From assembly GCA_019671005.1 (NCBI GenBank), contig CM033712.1:72862479-72926478 (forward strand): a stretch of 64,000 nucleotides of DNA, in the 5' to 3' direction. This document shows, in pieces, positions 46,201 to 59,734 of this stretch; position 1 is the stretch's first letter, and every line of letters starts with the position of its first letter. The notes beneath the pieces are model-generated. The model did no database searches. It was not told the origin of the DNA and saw only the letters and a list, made by a program, of their open reading frames with translations. The translations under genes were made by a program, and so were the position numbers. The DNA comes from Hibiscus mutabilis. Taxonomy: Eukaryota; Streptophyta; Magnoliopsida; Malvales; Malvaceae.

Positions 46201-49200
46201 CAAAAAATATTTTCCTTCTTCTTTTTTCAGACAAATATTATTCTTTTACTATTTTAGGTTCCGCGCGTGTTTTTCTATTGTTCGTTTATTTTTCTTCCCT
46301 TTTTCATTGTTTTTTTTTTCATTTTGATCTCTTTTAATTTGGGACGATCAAATTATTTAGAACCCAAAGAGTTCCGAGTTTAAACTCGTTTTATGAGACA
46401 GATTTTTTTAGGGAAAATTAAATTTAATTTAAAATTGAGTTTGAGTTTAAAATAAAAAATATTCGACAAAAATGATAATATAAAGTTTTTTATATATATT
46501 TAAAAATTATTGCTATAAAGTTCATATCTCTGTATTTTCAATTATTTATTTATTTTGTAAAATAAAATAATTTTTTATGTACAAAATTAGGTCATGTCGA
46601 ATTTTTATCACAAAATTTAAATCAAATGAAATATATCCAAATGTCTATCAAATTCAATGAAAACTTTTAATTTTCGGTGCATATTAGAAGAAGAAAAAAC
46701 CTGACCCATCTCATGATTATCTTCATGTATAACGTTAGAAAAACTATGTTTTTATTCCATGTGACAAAAATAATATTATTTCTATAAATATTTTTGCTTT
46801 TTTTTTGTCAATTTGAGAAGAATATAACAATATATATTATTTTAATAAAAAAATATGAGTTCAGATATATTAAACACAATTATCATTGATTTAACCATTT
46901 CAAAATTATGAATAATTTGAATTTTGTATCAATTTTTAGCTATAATTATAAAAAAGCTTGTAATAAAAAATCCATCAGTATAACACAATTAAATTCTTGT
47001 AGGTGTTGATTGGTAAATTAAGAAATTAAGTATTGATTTTTATAAATATAGAATTTACAACATAAATTGTTCGGTATATTTAAAAATTAAAAATTGAATA
47101 TAATTATATACTCCGATAATAATAAATACTAATTATTAAAATTCACTGTTTCGTAATTTTAATCTTGTCAATATAATTATTATATTACTTGAATAAAGAT
47201 TTAATGTTTACAAAGATAAGTTAGATAATTTATTTATAAATAAAATAAAATATAACTCAAACATTCTCATGAATAATTCTTTATTATATTCAACAATTTT
47301 CTATTAACATGGGAAAAAACCCAACGTGGTTTTGGTTAGACCATAACTTGAAAAAGGACAGTTAAGCTAGCTTGGGGACCAAGCAACCGTATTTGGTACA
47401 GTGTGAGATTATTTTTTACCCCTTCGACCAAAAAAAAGTAAGTTTTAGGACCCCAAACATAAAATTATGTAATATTCTTCTTTTTCATCTTCATTTTCTT
47501 TAAAGTGAAATTTATTTATTTATTTTTAAAAAATTACTTATTCGTAATAAAATATTTTTTATTGACTTAATTGTTAAAAGAGCATCTTAAAATACAAATT
47601 CAAACTCTTTTTAATTTGTTTACATTTAACTATAACAGTTTGACATTATTTTTTAAAAGTACGATTGAAAAGTATTTTTAAAAGTTGATTATGAAAAATA
47701 TTTGTACATTGTTTGGTTTAAATATGAGTGTCTGATGTTATTTTCAAAAGTAGTTTGAAATATATAAAATGTTTACTTTAAATATTATTTTTAAATATAT
47801 AAAATAATTAATTATATTAAAAATAATAAATGAATAATCTATTTTCTTCTACAAAATGATTTTAGAAAAAATTAAAGCTATAAAATGCCAGCTTTAAAAA
47901 AATCAAAATAATAAATATATAAAATGTTTGGAGTCGAATTATACTTTTATTATATTGGGTTGAATTATAAATAAAAATATAATAAACTTGGGTCGGGTCA
48001 GTTGGAACTTTAAATTTTTCGAGTTAGGTTCGAGCGGCCAAAAACCCGCCCCCATTAATTTTTCTTATCCTTCTCGATGTTTGATCATAGTTCATCATTA
48101 TGTGTACGTCTATAGTCTATCGATATATAATTAGATTCGAAAACCTAAAATAAAAATAGATCAATAAAATAATATAATAAAATATTAATAATAAAGTTTT
48201 TGTAACTTTTTTATCAAACAAAACCCTCATTAATTTTGAGTTTATGATCACTGTTAAACTAAGTCGGGCGTGGGTTATGGTTTTATTAATGGAATTAAAG
48301 ACGGTGTGTCCTTTTTCTGCTTGGAACCATTATTACAAGATCAAAGACACTGTTTGTGAACTATACTTGCCGTGTTATTTTAAGCAATCTAATCAAATTA
48401 TCTGAAAAGCGGGCGGCGCCTCTGCCATAAAACACCGTTTCTCGGGGCTGTAATAAATAAACCTACAATTTGTAAGGACAATAATACATTAGTGGTAATT
48501 ATTGCTCATGTCACGCCCATTTCCCCCCTTGTCCTCTTCTTTTACCCCTCACAATTATTTAAAAAAAAACATTTTTTTTAGATAACAACTTATACTTAAT
48601 TAATTAATTAATTTATATCCAGTATAGGGCTGATAACGAGTATTAGTAGATTCGATTCAAGTTCAAAATTCATTGAACTTCCTTAATTTATGACTCTCGT
48701 TTTAAATTAGACCCTAATTTTTTAACATTTCAATTTTATCTGAAATTATGATTCTTATTTTAAATTAATCTCAAACTTCTAAACGCTAATTTCATCCTTA
48801 AATTATCAGTATATGATAATCATATCTCATATTAGTAAAATCATTTATAAAAAATGTTAATTGTCATGCAAATATTAATGTGTATTATATAACAATATGA
48901 TGTGACACAAATAATATTTTAAATATGAAAATAAAATTTTTAAAAATTTGTATTTAATTTAAAATAAATATCATTATTTGAAGATACAACTAAAATGTTT
49001 AAAAATAAAAGACCAATTTAAAATGATGCTACGGATTTATTGGTTATAATACTAATATGATTGATAATTTGAATATTCCACTTTAATTACATCACGAACC
49101 GGCCAAATTATTATTCGAAGACTTAAATATTCGATATTTCAAATACTCAAAAATTTAGGTATTCGATTTGAACACCCCGCTCATAATATGTGTTCAAAAT

Positions 49201-49613
49201 TTGCTCATAATGGCTTTGTACTATTATTATATGCATCTCTTTCTTGGCGTCTAACAACTTTTTGGCTGTGTTCGTATTATCCTACAACAAACCTTAACCC
49301 TAATTCTATTCTAATCCATGTCATTATTATATGAGATATTAAATGTAAAATAAATATACTACTGGTTATGAAATAAATTAGAGTAATAAATCCATTGAAA
49401 TGCATACGACCTAAGAAAAGGAAATACGATTTTTATGTAATCACGTCAAAGTGAAGAACGAGATATGAAATTTTCTTAAATTATTATAATAAGTATTATT
49501 AATCTCGTATTCTAATAAATAAAGTTGAGATTATATCTAATATTTATTATGAAAATTTTTATATTGACTCTTAAAAATCCTATACTCTAATAAATTAAGT
49601 AGGATCAATTACA
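46201..49613. other. intergenic DNA between PIN and HMG-CoA lyase
   Basis: AT-rich. About 47940-48055 contains GGGTCGGGTCAG and CGGCCAAAAACCCG text related to the hAT MITE family seen at 38121-38614, probably a truncated copy. A GC-richer patch lies at 48240-48540 without coding content. No gene is seen. Confidence 0.5.
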
Positions 49614-49691
49614 CTCAATTTTTATATTAGCTCTGCTCATGTTACAATTTACCTCAATTTTCATATTAGCTCTGCTCATGTTACAATTTAA
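49614..49691. repeat. two tandem copies of a 39-base unit
   Basis: CTCAATTTTTATATTAGCTC... at 49614-49652 is repeated at 49653-49691 with a single T/C difference near the start (TTTTTAT against TTTTCAT). It is a recent-looking local duplication in non-coding DNA. Confidence 0.9.
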
Positions 49692-50069
49692 ATCTTTTGT
49701 GGTAATTTGTTGATATAATTGAAACTATTAGCAGAGAAATATGCAAGAATAATTTTCTCAATTTTTTCTTACAAATATAAAAAAATCATGATGGTTGTTA
49801 GATTTTTTTTATAGAAGATAAATAACGTACTCAATAAAAATTATAGTCTTTAACATCTTTGAGTTGCATATTTTAATTTTCTTTTTAATGAATTTTCTTT
49901 GTAGACTAAGTCCCTAATATTATTTTCCACGATTTGAATGTGTTGTATTTATTGTATATTTTTTTTATTTTTAATAAAAATACAAAAAAATATTAAATTA
50001 AATTATAAAAATTAAATCTCAAATTTAGTAATAGTATAAGAACTAAGTCACATTATTTTTGAATGTGTC

Positions 50070-50265
50070 GTTTTTGGCTAAATTAGGTTTTAAAATAGCT
50101 GAACCAAAACGACGTCGTTTTAACTTAACGGGACGTTAAGAGTTAACGGCGGAGTGGTATTTTCGAATAACATATTAAAGTTTAGTGTTAGTTTTAAATT
50201 TTTTTAAAATTTAATGGTATTTTCGAGTCAGAGACCGTAATTGAGTGGTATGCGGTGTAGTTTAC
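50070..50265. mobile_element. arm fragment of the 5-7 kb foldback family
   Basis: About 195 bases align with the right arm of the element at 5126-7426: GGCTAAATTAGG, the AACGACGTCGTTTT palindrome, GTTAAGAGTTAACGG, GGAGTGGTATTTTCGA, TAATTGAGTGGTATG and the terminal GGTGTAGTTTAC. Only one arm is present. It lies in the promoter region of the HMG-CoA lyase gene, about 100-300 bases upstream of the inferred leader exon. Confidence 0.75.
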
Positions 50266-50750
50266 ATAAAGATATTTATCCGAGTAAAAGATACAACATG
50301 CATCAGTAAAGTATAAAAAAGCTCAACACGACGCCGTTTTGAATTTTACCCAATAGACCAAAACGGCAGTTCATCGTCTCCCACCAAACTCTAGTATCAT
50401 CCCTGTCAGAAGAAAGAGCCGTGCTTGAAACTACAACGATCAGTTCAAGGTAAGGCGTTACAGGTTTTGAAACCGCTTTCTGTTTCATTCTCAAACTCTG
50501 GGTTTTGTAAGATTTTTGGGTTGGGATTCTAATATTTACTTTGCCATTGAAGAAGTTCATCACTTTGGTATACTTTCTAACGGGTGCTAATCGAAACAAT
50601 CCTTTTGAGTTCTTCATCAATCTCACTGCTATTTTGTTTATATATCACTTGAATTATGCCCAATGTTTTGAAGATTTTCGATTTTAGTTTAGTTTTTAAT
50701 CCATTCTCTTATTCAAACTTTGCTTTTGTTTTGCCCCTACAACTATTCAG

Positions 50751-50759
50751 GTAATCGAA
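50751..50759 (+). other. HMG-CoA lyase leader: splice acceptor side of a 5'UTR intron
   Basis: The acceptor ACTATTCAG ends at 50750, nine bases before the ATG. A donor (TTCAAG followed by GTAAGG) at 50449/50450 suggests an upstream non-coding exon ending at 50449 and a leader intron of 301 bases. The transcription start is not fixed, probably near 50380. Confidence 0.5.
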
Positions 50760-53700
50760 ATGATTGCGGTGAGGCGACTCGATAAGATATCACGGCTGAT
50801 GGGAAGCAGAGCACCTACATTACTTCATAGTAATGGAAATCGTAGTCCCAGAACTAAGCATACCACCTCTTCAACTTATCATTACAGCTCCAATTGTAAT
50901 CCCGCAAATAAGGTCAATTAAAAGTTCTGCTGTGTTTGTTGTTTCTGTTTTGGTTTTTTCTATTGTTTGTTACTACTTATTCTACAAAGTCTGCACTGTA
51001 TACTACATTCAGGTCTTGAGAAATCTTCCGGCATATGTAAAGATAGTGGAGGTTGGGCCCAGGGATGGATTGCAAAACGAAAAGGAAATTGTACCTACTG
51101 CAGTGAAGGTTCAGTTAATAAAAATGCTGGTTTCTTCGGGATTGAATGTTGTCGAGGCCACGAGTTTTGTATCACCAAAATGGGTTCCTCAGGCAAGTAG
51201 TGGTTTGATTTGGTTGTAGAGTTGCTTGTATGCTCTTGGTTAATGATTCTTCGATTTTCTCCGTTTTCCCTTCAATATCTAATGCTATCTAATGTTAGTA
51301 GTCATTTATAGCTCATGCTTTGTTAATCATAATTGGTTTGCTTTCATTTTTTACTCTTTCGATCTCTATGGTATTATACTCCTCACTTTTTTTGGTCATT
51401 TTAGAATCAGTCATTGACAATAACTTATGTCATAAAAAACTGGTATCTTGAGCTAATTCATAATTCAGTTACAGCTGGCAGATGCAAAGGATGTAATGGA
51501 TGCGATTCGGAATGTTCAAGGAGCTCGATTTCCAGTGTTAACTCCCAACCTTAAAGTAAGCTATCTATAATGGAGAATAACATTTATGTTTAGAAATTGT
51601 GCAAATTTGTTGATAACATAAAATGCTTTCTTTAGGGTTTTGAAGCTGCTGTTTCGGCTGGAGCCAAGGAAGTGGCCATCTTTGCCTCAGCTTCCGAGTC
51701 TTTTTCCAAGTCAAACATAAATTGCAGCATTGAAGATAGTCTTGCCCGTTTTAGAGATGTTGCTTCTGCTGCCAAAGAACTCTCAGTTCCAGTTCGAGGG
51801 TATGTTTTATGAACACAAAGGATTGACTAAAGAAAAATTTTACTACTGTCTTTTTTACTGGTGAACTATAGTATATTTGGTTTTCATGCTTGAAATGCTC
51901 TAACAATCCCCTGGTTTTTCTAAGCATTATACTTATCTTCACCTCATGGATAAAGAAAATAATTTTAGACAATCAACTTGATAGCTAGAGTATTATATAA
52001 AAAGATCTCTCTTCGTGCCTAGAGACAAGTAATGGCATTAGTTATGACCTCCACAGTGCTAGGACAAAGAGTGACATTTTCTTCCCTTAAGAAAGAACTT
52101 TTCTTTTTTATTCCCCCTTCCTCCTCAGCCATAAGCCAGACCGGTGGCGAGGGAGGTTAAAGATAGGAGGTATAAGAGTGGAGATAAAAAGACATCCCAC
52201 ATTTCTTAAGTTCTTAAGGTAGGCTCCAACCTAAACGCATTAACCAATAGTTGAAGAGGTCCTTGTTATGTTTATGTGTGGGGTTAACAGACGTGAGATT
52301 TCTTTGATCTCCACTCTAATGTTCCCCTCGTGTAGGGAAAATGGACTTATCATTTTGGACTCGTGGAGAATTAACTTTATGTGGTAGCATTTGTCTTGAC
52401 ACATGTATATCATCAGAATTTGAACTGTTGTCTCCAGTTTTTTCTTTCATAGGAGGAAAAGCTGTTCTTCTCTCCTTTATCCTCCCTCTGGTATTGGTTA
52501 TATGGTTAGGTTCTTTCCATGGAGCACTGACTTTAGCTTTAGATTGAATAGTTTTCAGTAAGGTATCTGTTGGGTTGAACAATCAATGGAAATGGCCAAG
52601 AGGGGGGCTGAATTGGCAATTAAAAAATTTGGAAGCAATGAGCAAAAAGAAAGAAAATTTAACCTCAAAATCAAATATAGGTTTATCAGTATCTATTTTG
52701 GAGGGACTTTGCAATGAATTGAGTCACTGCTGAACTGGCAGCAATCTGAACGACAACTTTGTTCCCTAAAGGAAGAAAATGTTAGAATTTGTCAAGTAAA
52801 TATGTATTTGATTGGGAGAGTACTGTGGTTGCTGTTAAATAGTTCTTTTAATTTTGATGTTGAATGATACTTTGGAATAGAGAATGCAAGTAGCAGAAAT
52901 AACTTGACTGTTAGTGAAAGAGACGTTAGTATCTGTTCTTATTAATTTTGATGTTGAATGATACTTTGAAATAGAGAATGCAAGTAGCAGAAATAACTTG
53001 ACTGTTAGTGAAAGAGACGTTAGTATCTGTTCTTATTAATTCTGCAACTCGGTGTTATTTTTGGTCACTCAAAAGTCTCAACTGATGAATTGAAATTAAA
53101 TTGCAAACAAATGTTTAGCAAGAGTAGCAATCTGCCAAAGCACACTTCAAAACTGTGAAGTGTCCATTTTTGCTTTTCTTGTGCCCTAGAGTCATTTCTC
53201 TCTTTTGAATTCGTTGTTTGTATTTATCCTGAAGTTCTTAATTATCTGTAGTCTGTACCATAGTTCTCTGACTACCCCATCATCCTATGGTAGCAGTGCT
53301 ACCATGACGATATTTAAAGTACTCTTTTACATTTTGATCATAGTTCCCTAGGGATTTGATATCTTATATATTAAAACAAACACTAGCGTAAGTAAAAACG
53401 AGGAGGGATGGATTTTATGGTTGCTACTGTCTTATATTTCCTGTGTGTTTTTTCGTAAAGAATTTATTTTGATTAGCAATTTCTTGCAAAGAAAGAATTA
53501 CTGGTTTGGAACTTTTCAATTAGCAAAATGCTTTATCCCCCCCGCTCGCTCTCTTTGTTAACTATACCATTGTGATTTAGTAATATGACTGTCTTAGCAC
53601 CTTTCTGATATTCTCAGATATATATCATGTGTCGTTGGTTGCCCAGTTGAAGGAATGGTGCCTCCATCAAAAGTAGCATACGTAGCTAAACAGCTCTTTG

Positions 53701-55132
53701 ATATGGGTTGCTCAGAAATTTCCCTTGGTGATACAATTGGTGTTGGTACACCTGGTAAGTTTTAAAAGTTGCTTTCTGTTTGTCTTTACTGCTTTTACGT
53801 ACACCATTTATCGATGGAGATTAGTTGAAGGAGACACATATCTAGATGGATATATCCGTTCTGGTCATAACAAGTGTGGATGGTAATGTAGAGATGCTTT
53901 GGTTTTTCTATTATCAGATGTAACATTTGAGATGGCTGTTCTCATTTGGAAGACTTTTGGAACTTTTACGTTTGTGCCGAGTGGATCTTTAACTTGATCA
54001 TATTTTATCCTCCGTAAAATCCTTCGATCTGTCTGTAGGATTCCCATTTTTTATATGCGTCTTTATCTTGATTTCGACTAAGTTTGTATATTATAGATTA
54101 TAGATCCATATCATAAATCATAAACTCCCAACTTTATTTGCATATATGTGCAGTTATTTCGTAGTTCAGTTTTGACTTAGATTTGGCCTCTCTTCTGTGT
54201 TTTATCTTTGGTGCAGGTACTGTCATTCCAATGCTCGAAAATGTTATGAATGTTGTCCCACTCGATAAGCTTGCGGTCCATTTTCATGACACTTACGGGC
54301 AAGCTCTTTCTAATATTTTGACATCGCTCCAAGTAAGCAATCCTTGTTTTCCTTCTCTTCGGATTAAGTAGCTGACATGAAGGATTTGTTTGTAGACTGA
54401 ACCTTCAACACCTTCTTTGCATGTTGGGTTTCCACAACGCATTGATGTAACTTATATCCTTTGTTAATTAACAAGCTTTCACTGATGCATCAAATAGTTT
54501 TTCTTTCGTAAATATATGAAACTGCGTTATTACTGATTGTTCTGTGGCAACCCACATTTTTTTCTGGTTTTAAATACAAGCAAAGCAATCTAGCAAGTGC
54601 GTCTCAATAGTTTCTCTTTTACTTCATTTATTTTCCTGGTGGCCCTACTTTGCTTTCTATTTGGACACATTGTGGCCAATAGTCTACCTCTACAATATAA
54701 TCTTATAGTCAACCGCCAGAATTTATCGAGAGTCACATGTTTTGCCTAGTTATCATTCAACATCATTGACTGATAACACGTTTTAGATTACTCCCTCTCG
54801 TATCCCAAAATGAAAAAATCTGTAGATACTCCGGAGATGTTTACAAGCACTTCAAGGTTTGCTTAGTAATTTCTTACACTTTGCAGATGGGTATCAGCAC
54901 TGTGGATTCATCAGTTTCCGGCCTTGGAGGTTGTCCATACGCGAAGGGTGCATCGGGAAATGTTGCCACTGAGGATGTTGTCTACATGCTCAATGGACTC
55001 GGAATACAAACAAACGTCGATCTCGAAAAGCTCATGTTGGCCGGAGATTTTATATGCAAGCATTTGAAGCGGCCACCGAGTTCAAAAACAGCGGTTGCAT
55101 TGAGTAGTAAGAAGGCTAACTCCAAGCTTTAA
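50760..55132 (+). CDS. 3-hydroxy-3-methylglutaryl-CoA lyase, mitochondrial
   Basis: Seven coding exons (50760-50912, 51013-51192, 51475-51555, 51636-51799, 53618-53754, 54217-54332 and 54887-55132) join to 358 aa. The enzyme cleaves HMG-CoA to acetoacetate and acetyl-CoA, the last step of leucine breakdown. Residues 1-50, rich in Arg, Ser and Thr, look like a mitochondrial presequence. Catalytic and metal residues are in place: Arg68-Asp69 in VEVGPRDGLQNE, His260 and His262 in VHFHDTYGQ, Cys293 in GLGGCPYAKG and Asn302; each is exactly 27 positions beyond its human counterpart as I remember it. The second coding intron starts with GC (CAG followed by GCAAGT), all others with GT. Intron 4 (1.8 kb) holds a 94-base tandem duplication. 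The protein lacks any break and should be active. Confidence 0.94.
51193..51474 (+). other. GC-AG intron of the HMG-CoA lyase gene
   Basis: Exon 2 ends TTCCTCAG and the intron opens GCAAGTAG, then closes TTACAG before CTGGCAGATGC. The reading frame is kept only with this GC donor; the flanking donor bases (CAG|GCAAGT) are the strong consensus seen in GC-AG introns. Confidence 0.85.
52850..53037. repeat. two tandem copies of a 94-base unit in HMG-CoA lyase intron 4
   Basis: Copies at 52850-52943 and 52944-53037, beginning AATTTTGATGTTGAATGATA, differ at only one base that I could find (TTGGAATAG against TTGAAATAG). It is a young duplication inside the largest intron. Confidence 0.95.
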
Positions 55133-58100
55133 GGTTTACCATGCTTTAGAGAAGGTCCAAATATGGCGTATAGGGCCCGTTATGAGGGTGATACCCCATA
55201 ATCAGTTTGCTGTATCGTAATGTCATAATTCAAACTTCTAATTTTATTTAAAATGTCTTAATGTCTCATCCATTAAACCAATTAGTAACATCGAGTCTAG
55301 ATATTGTCGGGACTCATAATTACCGAGACGGGTCTCGGACAAACAAATATTTTGTTCTATTATTCAATGATATATTCACAATTAAAAGAATCAAATCATG
55401 TTATAAACGTGTTGAATGAAAGTCATTGTATGAATAGTGATCTATACTATTAATTAATACGTAGATCATTTATCATATGATTATACTTGTTATTTTTTAT
55501 TTAGCTTGACCATTTTGTACCTAATTATTTACAATATCATAAGAATACCTATATAATTATTTTTGTTTTATTGTAATTTTAACAAATACAAACATAATAT
55601 GGTGGAATTACGATCAGTAAAATTGATTGTTATAAAATATAAATCGAATAAATTTAGATTAAAACAATAGTCTACATATGAAGGAATTTTGTTATGTTTA
55701 AACATCATTTTAATGGACAAAAAAGTATATTATTAAATGTGGTTGATAATTAACAAAATATCATTTCGATTTAACGCTGCCATCTTCGATTTAATGGAAA
55801 GAATGTATAGTAATTTTTAGTTTTTTTTATCAGTCCAATCGTATTTTAATTATAATTTTTATAATTAAAATCGTGACAAGTTAGATTAAATAGTAAAAAG
55901 TTGACATTTTACTTTCTTTTATTAAAATGTTTTTCAGACTGAATTTTAATATTTCAATCCATGACATTACATTTTTCCAAATTACATTTTTTACACAGTT
56001 TTTCAACGTTGAATGAAAAACTCAAAAAGTATTTCTTTTGGAATTATAATGCTAAAGGCGGGGTATTTTCATGGCCCGTCGTTTATCTTTTCTGTAAATA
56101 TTTATGGCGAGAAATTAATTATTATTATTATTGATAATAGATGTTTTTTCGATCAAAAAGCGAGTGATAAAATTATTCTAATATTTGTTAGATTTAATGA
56201 GATTTTTTATATTTCTTAACCAATGTTTTAGGTTTTAGTCTTGTGAATGAAAAAATAACACTAATACCTTCTATTTAAGGATTTGATTTAACTAAATTCT
56301 GAATATAATCGATCAAAAGAGATAATTTAATATCGTTTAATAAAGTATTATTAATATTATACAACCAACTTAATTATGCGATCTAACATGTTAATCATTT
56401 TTTGTTCATGTTTAACTTAACTTTTCTAAAAATAATGGTGAATATTTAATGTACTAACTATGTATAATTTTACGTATTATTAACAAATCATATGATGGTA
56501 AACAATAAGAATGTACGTAAATGAATAAAATTTTAAAAATTTATAAAAATGTGTTGATATCTAATTCAACTATATATAACTATGTATTATTTATATGTCG
56601 AATATTAATATGAATATTAAATGATTATATTATCAACAACTAATTGATCTAACCGGATGAGACGTTAGGTCTTGTAAACAAAGTTAGGAGTTTAAATCCT
56701 GACATTACAAATAGAAAAAATTAAATTAAAAGAGTCACCCTCGTAATGAATTTTTATAAAATTTAATTTGAATTAGTCAGCTGATAAATTGAATTAAGAT
56801 GACTATGCCAAAAATAATTGTATTTAAACAGACTCGATTTCATCCATTTTCAACCTTAAATGAGGAAGTCAAATTGAGCCATTCCCTTTGAAGTTTTCCA
56901 ATTTTTCAATGGTCAAAAAAGTCAAAAAGCTTTCTTTAAATCACTGTTTCTTTTTTAAAAAATAAAAAAAAGAATTGTTGTAAATTGACTGAGTTCCAAA
57001 ACTGCAGGAATGACAGCCCTGTCACTCTATCCGCATGTGCTTTTTTCATTCTTATCTTTAAATTTTGGAAGCCACCACGTTTCACGTTCGGCCAACGGGA
57101 TGTCACCAGGTGTTCCGTCACAGCCGTGTGGTTCTTACACATTCTACCACGAGGGAAAAGAAAATAAAGCAATATGACTCTTTGACTTTGGATACAATGG
57201 CACCTAACTCGACACGTGCCTAATTAACTCAGCGCCGAGTCACAACTCATTTCCTCTCCTCCACCTTTCCCTTTCAATCCTAACAACCAAAATTTTATCA
57301 CTTTCATCCTTGAAAAAAATCATTTTCACAATTAATTTACTTTTTATTCCACAAATGATATAATTGGACCACATATAACCCATATTTATACTAAAAAAAA
57401 TACAAAAAGTTCTAATTAGTGGGAAATATGATAGTACTTTTCAATTATAAACATTGAATTAATATGATACCAAGAATTCAATGAATTGTTTGTATTTTTT
57501 GAAAGTTAATATTTTATTTAGAGTTTACGAGTTTAAGTTTTGAATGTAGATTTTATTATGATTTAAGTCTTATTATATATGTAGGCTATGTTTATATATT
57601 ATTATGATTTTCAGTTTGATTGTACTTTTAATATGGTTGGCTTTAATGATGATTTTTCGAACATGTATATTTGTACTTGCAGTTATAATGGTGTCGTATA
57701 TACTTATAAATTAATATGTAATATAATTTTATGCACCGACAATAAAAGAAGAAAACTCTATAATATATCATTGTATCTGTTCAAATATTTTCTTAATTCT
57801 TTGACATAATATAGACTTTATAGACAAAATGATTTTAATATAAGTCTTCGAAGATGAACATCATCATCTTTTTTCACTGAAACCACTTGTTGAATTCTAT
57901 TACAGTAACAATGTTAATTGAGCTTAACATTCAAACAATAATAATTATTATTTTTTGGTTAAAAATTATGGACTATACAAATTATTTGTTTATTTTATTA
58001 CATTAGATATTTAATAAGGGACATGGGATGCGAAAGTGAATCCCTAATCTCTAGGTTATTATTGAGTCGAGAATATCAACTTTATTTTTTTTATCGAATC

Positions 58101-59640
58101 AGTGTATTCACCGTTGATAAAAGTGACTAATCCTACCTCACATGCATAAACGTATTAAGAAAAGTGTTGGAGTTCGACCTAATTACTGAAAAAATTTAAA
58201 TTATCATATAATTTATGTGCTATTTTTTATATTTTTTTATCAACCATGTAATTTTACATCTAGATTTATATATAACTCACTAAAAGTTCACATCCTTAAC
58301 ACAAAATATTGTAACTATTTTCAATTGTAAATGCTCTCATTAATAAGTAAACGACGGAATATAAAATAAAAATAGTGCACACCTCATGTCTAACCATTTA
58401 TTTCCCAGTGTAACATCCACATCAAAAATAAAAAATTATTTAGGGCTGTGGGCAATGGATACTTGTTTTTTTTTTTATTTAAATGTAACATCCTATATTT
58501 TTTACCCCTTTACTCATTTATTCACAGCTTTGTTGATGAATAACTTGCTATAATAAATTCAAATAAAATATAATGATATAATATCATAGCATATTTGCGT
58601 TGGTATATAATATTATTTTATTATTAATAATGTTGTTATTTTACCGTATAAGTTAAGGAATGTACGAAATACACAAGCACCCGCGTATATAGATAGATAG
58701 GTTAATAAATACATGCTGCCAAATATATAATTTCCCTTTTTCATCTCTAAATTCTGTTAGCATTAATTTTAAATATTAAATTTAAATATTACTTACCAAT
58801 TATTAATACATAGTAAATATATCAAATATAGTCTAGCTAATTACTGGTCTAACTTGATTCGTGTTAGGTATTGGACAAAATACTTTTGAATTTAGGTCTA
58901 GATATTAATAAAATATTAATTATTGTCAAGTAAATTGACAATTTTAAATCTCTATATCGAGTTTTTTTTAATAGTCTAATATATATGTCGAGTTAAAAGA
59001 GTCAATAAAAAATTATTTTTTTCAACATCTTATATTATTTATAATTTTGTCCATTTTTTATAAGTAATGTTGTTTAAATTCAGATCATCGAAAAAATTAA
59101 CATATGTTTATAAGCACAATTGTAATTATTAAAATTTATACACTATATCCAAACCACAATAACTATACATAAATTAAACCAGAATAACTTTAGACAAAGC
59201 CACAAAAAATATAATTTAAACTAAAAATAAATCTAAACAAAATTCATTTATGATTTACGCATAATAAAATCTGAGCTTAAACATTAAAAGTTCAAAGGCC
59301 TATCTTACTATTCCAATTAATAATTCGTCGGCTATTCCGAATTCGATTTGATCTATAAAAACATGTTGCATCATATAATCTTGAATTTTATTATTTTATT
59401 ATAAATTTGTTAAAAAAAATCACATCTTTATCATAAAAGACAAAATAAAAGTAGGAGAGAGAAAAATGGCTTTATAACAAATCATTTTCCTTTCTCTATA
59501 TCTCCTTTCTATGAAGAAACGTATTCCTTCATTCAAGTCAAACATTACCCAAAAACCCTAAATAAACAAATAAAAGTTAAATAATCCCACCCAAAAAAAC
59601 CAGAGAAATCCCCCCAATTCATATCCAAAAACCCAAATTG
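55133..59640. other. intergenic DNA between HMG-CoA lyase and MED26
   Basis: AT-rich. The first few hundred bases should hold the lyase 3'UTR. A GC-richer island at about 57000-57270 includes a CACGTG G-box (57213-57218) but no gene starts beside it. No other gene, RNA or element boundary is recognised. Confidence 0.5.
57213..57218. promoter_or_regulatory. isolated G-box (CACGTG)
   Basis: CACGTG in the context GACACGTGCC, an ABRE-like core recognised by bZIP and bHLH factors. It lies in a GC-richer patch 3.2 kb before the MED26 ATG, so a functional role is only a possibility. Confidence 0.3.
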
Positions 59641-59734
59641 AGGGGCCAATTTATTTTCTTTCTCTCTCTCATTTTCTTTAATTTTTTATAATAAAATAAA
59701 ATAAAATAAAAAGTTGGGATTTTGAGGAACACCC

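Noticed and set aside
50303..50626. 107-codon minus-strand ORF overlapping the HMG-CoA lyase leader
   Set aside because: It lies antisense to the inferred leader exon and intron, has no family resemblance, and its composition is what chance translation of this region would give.
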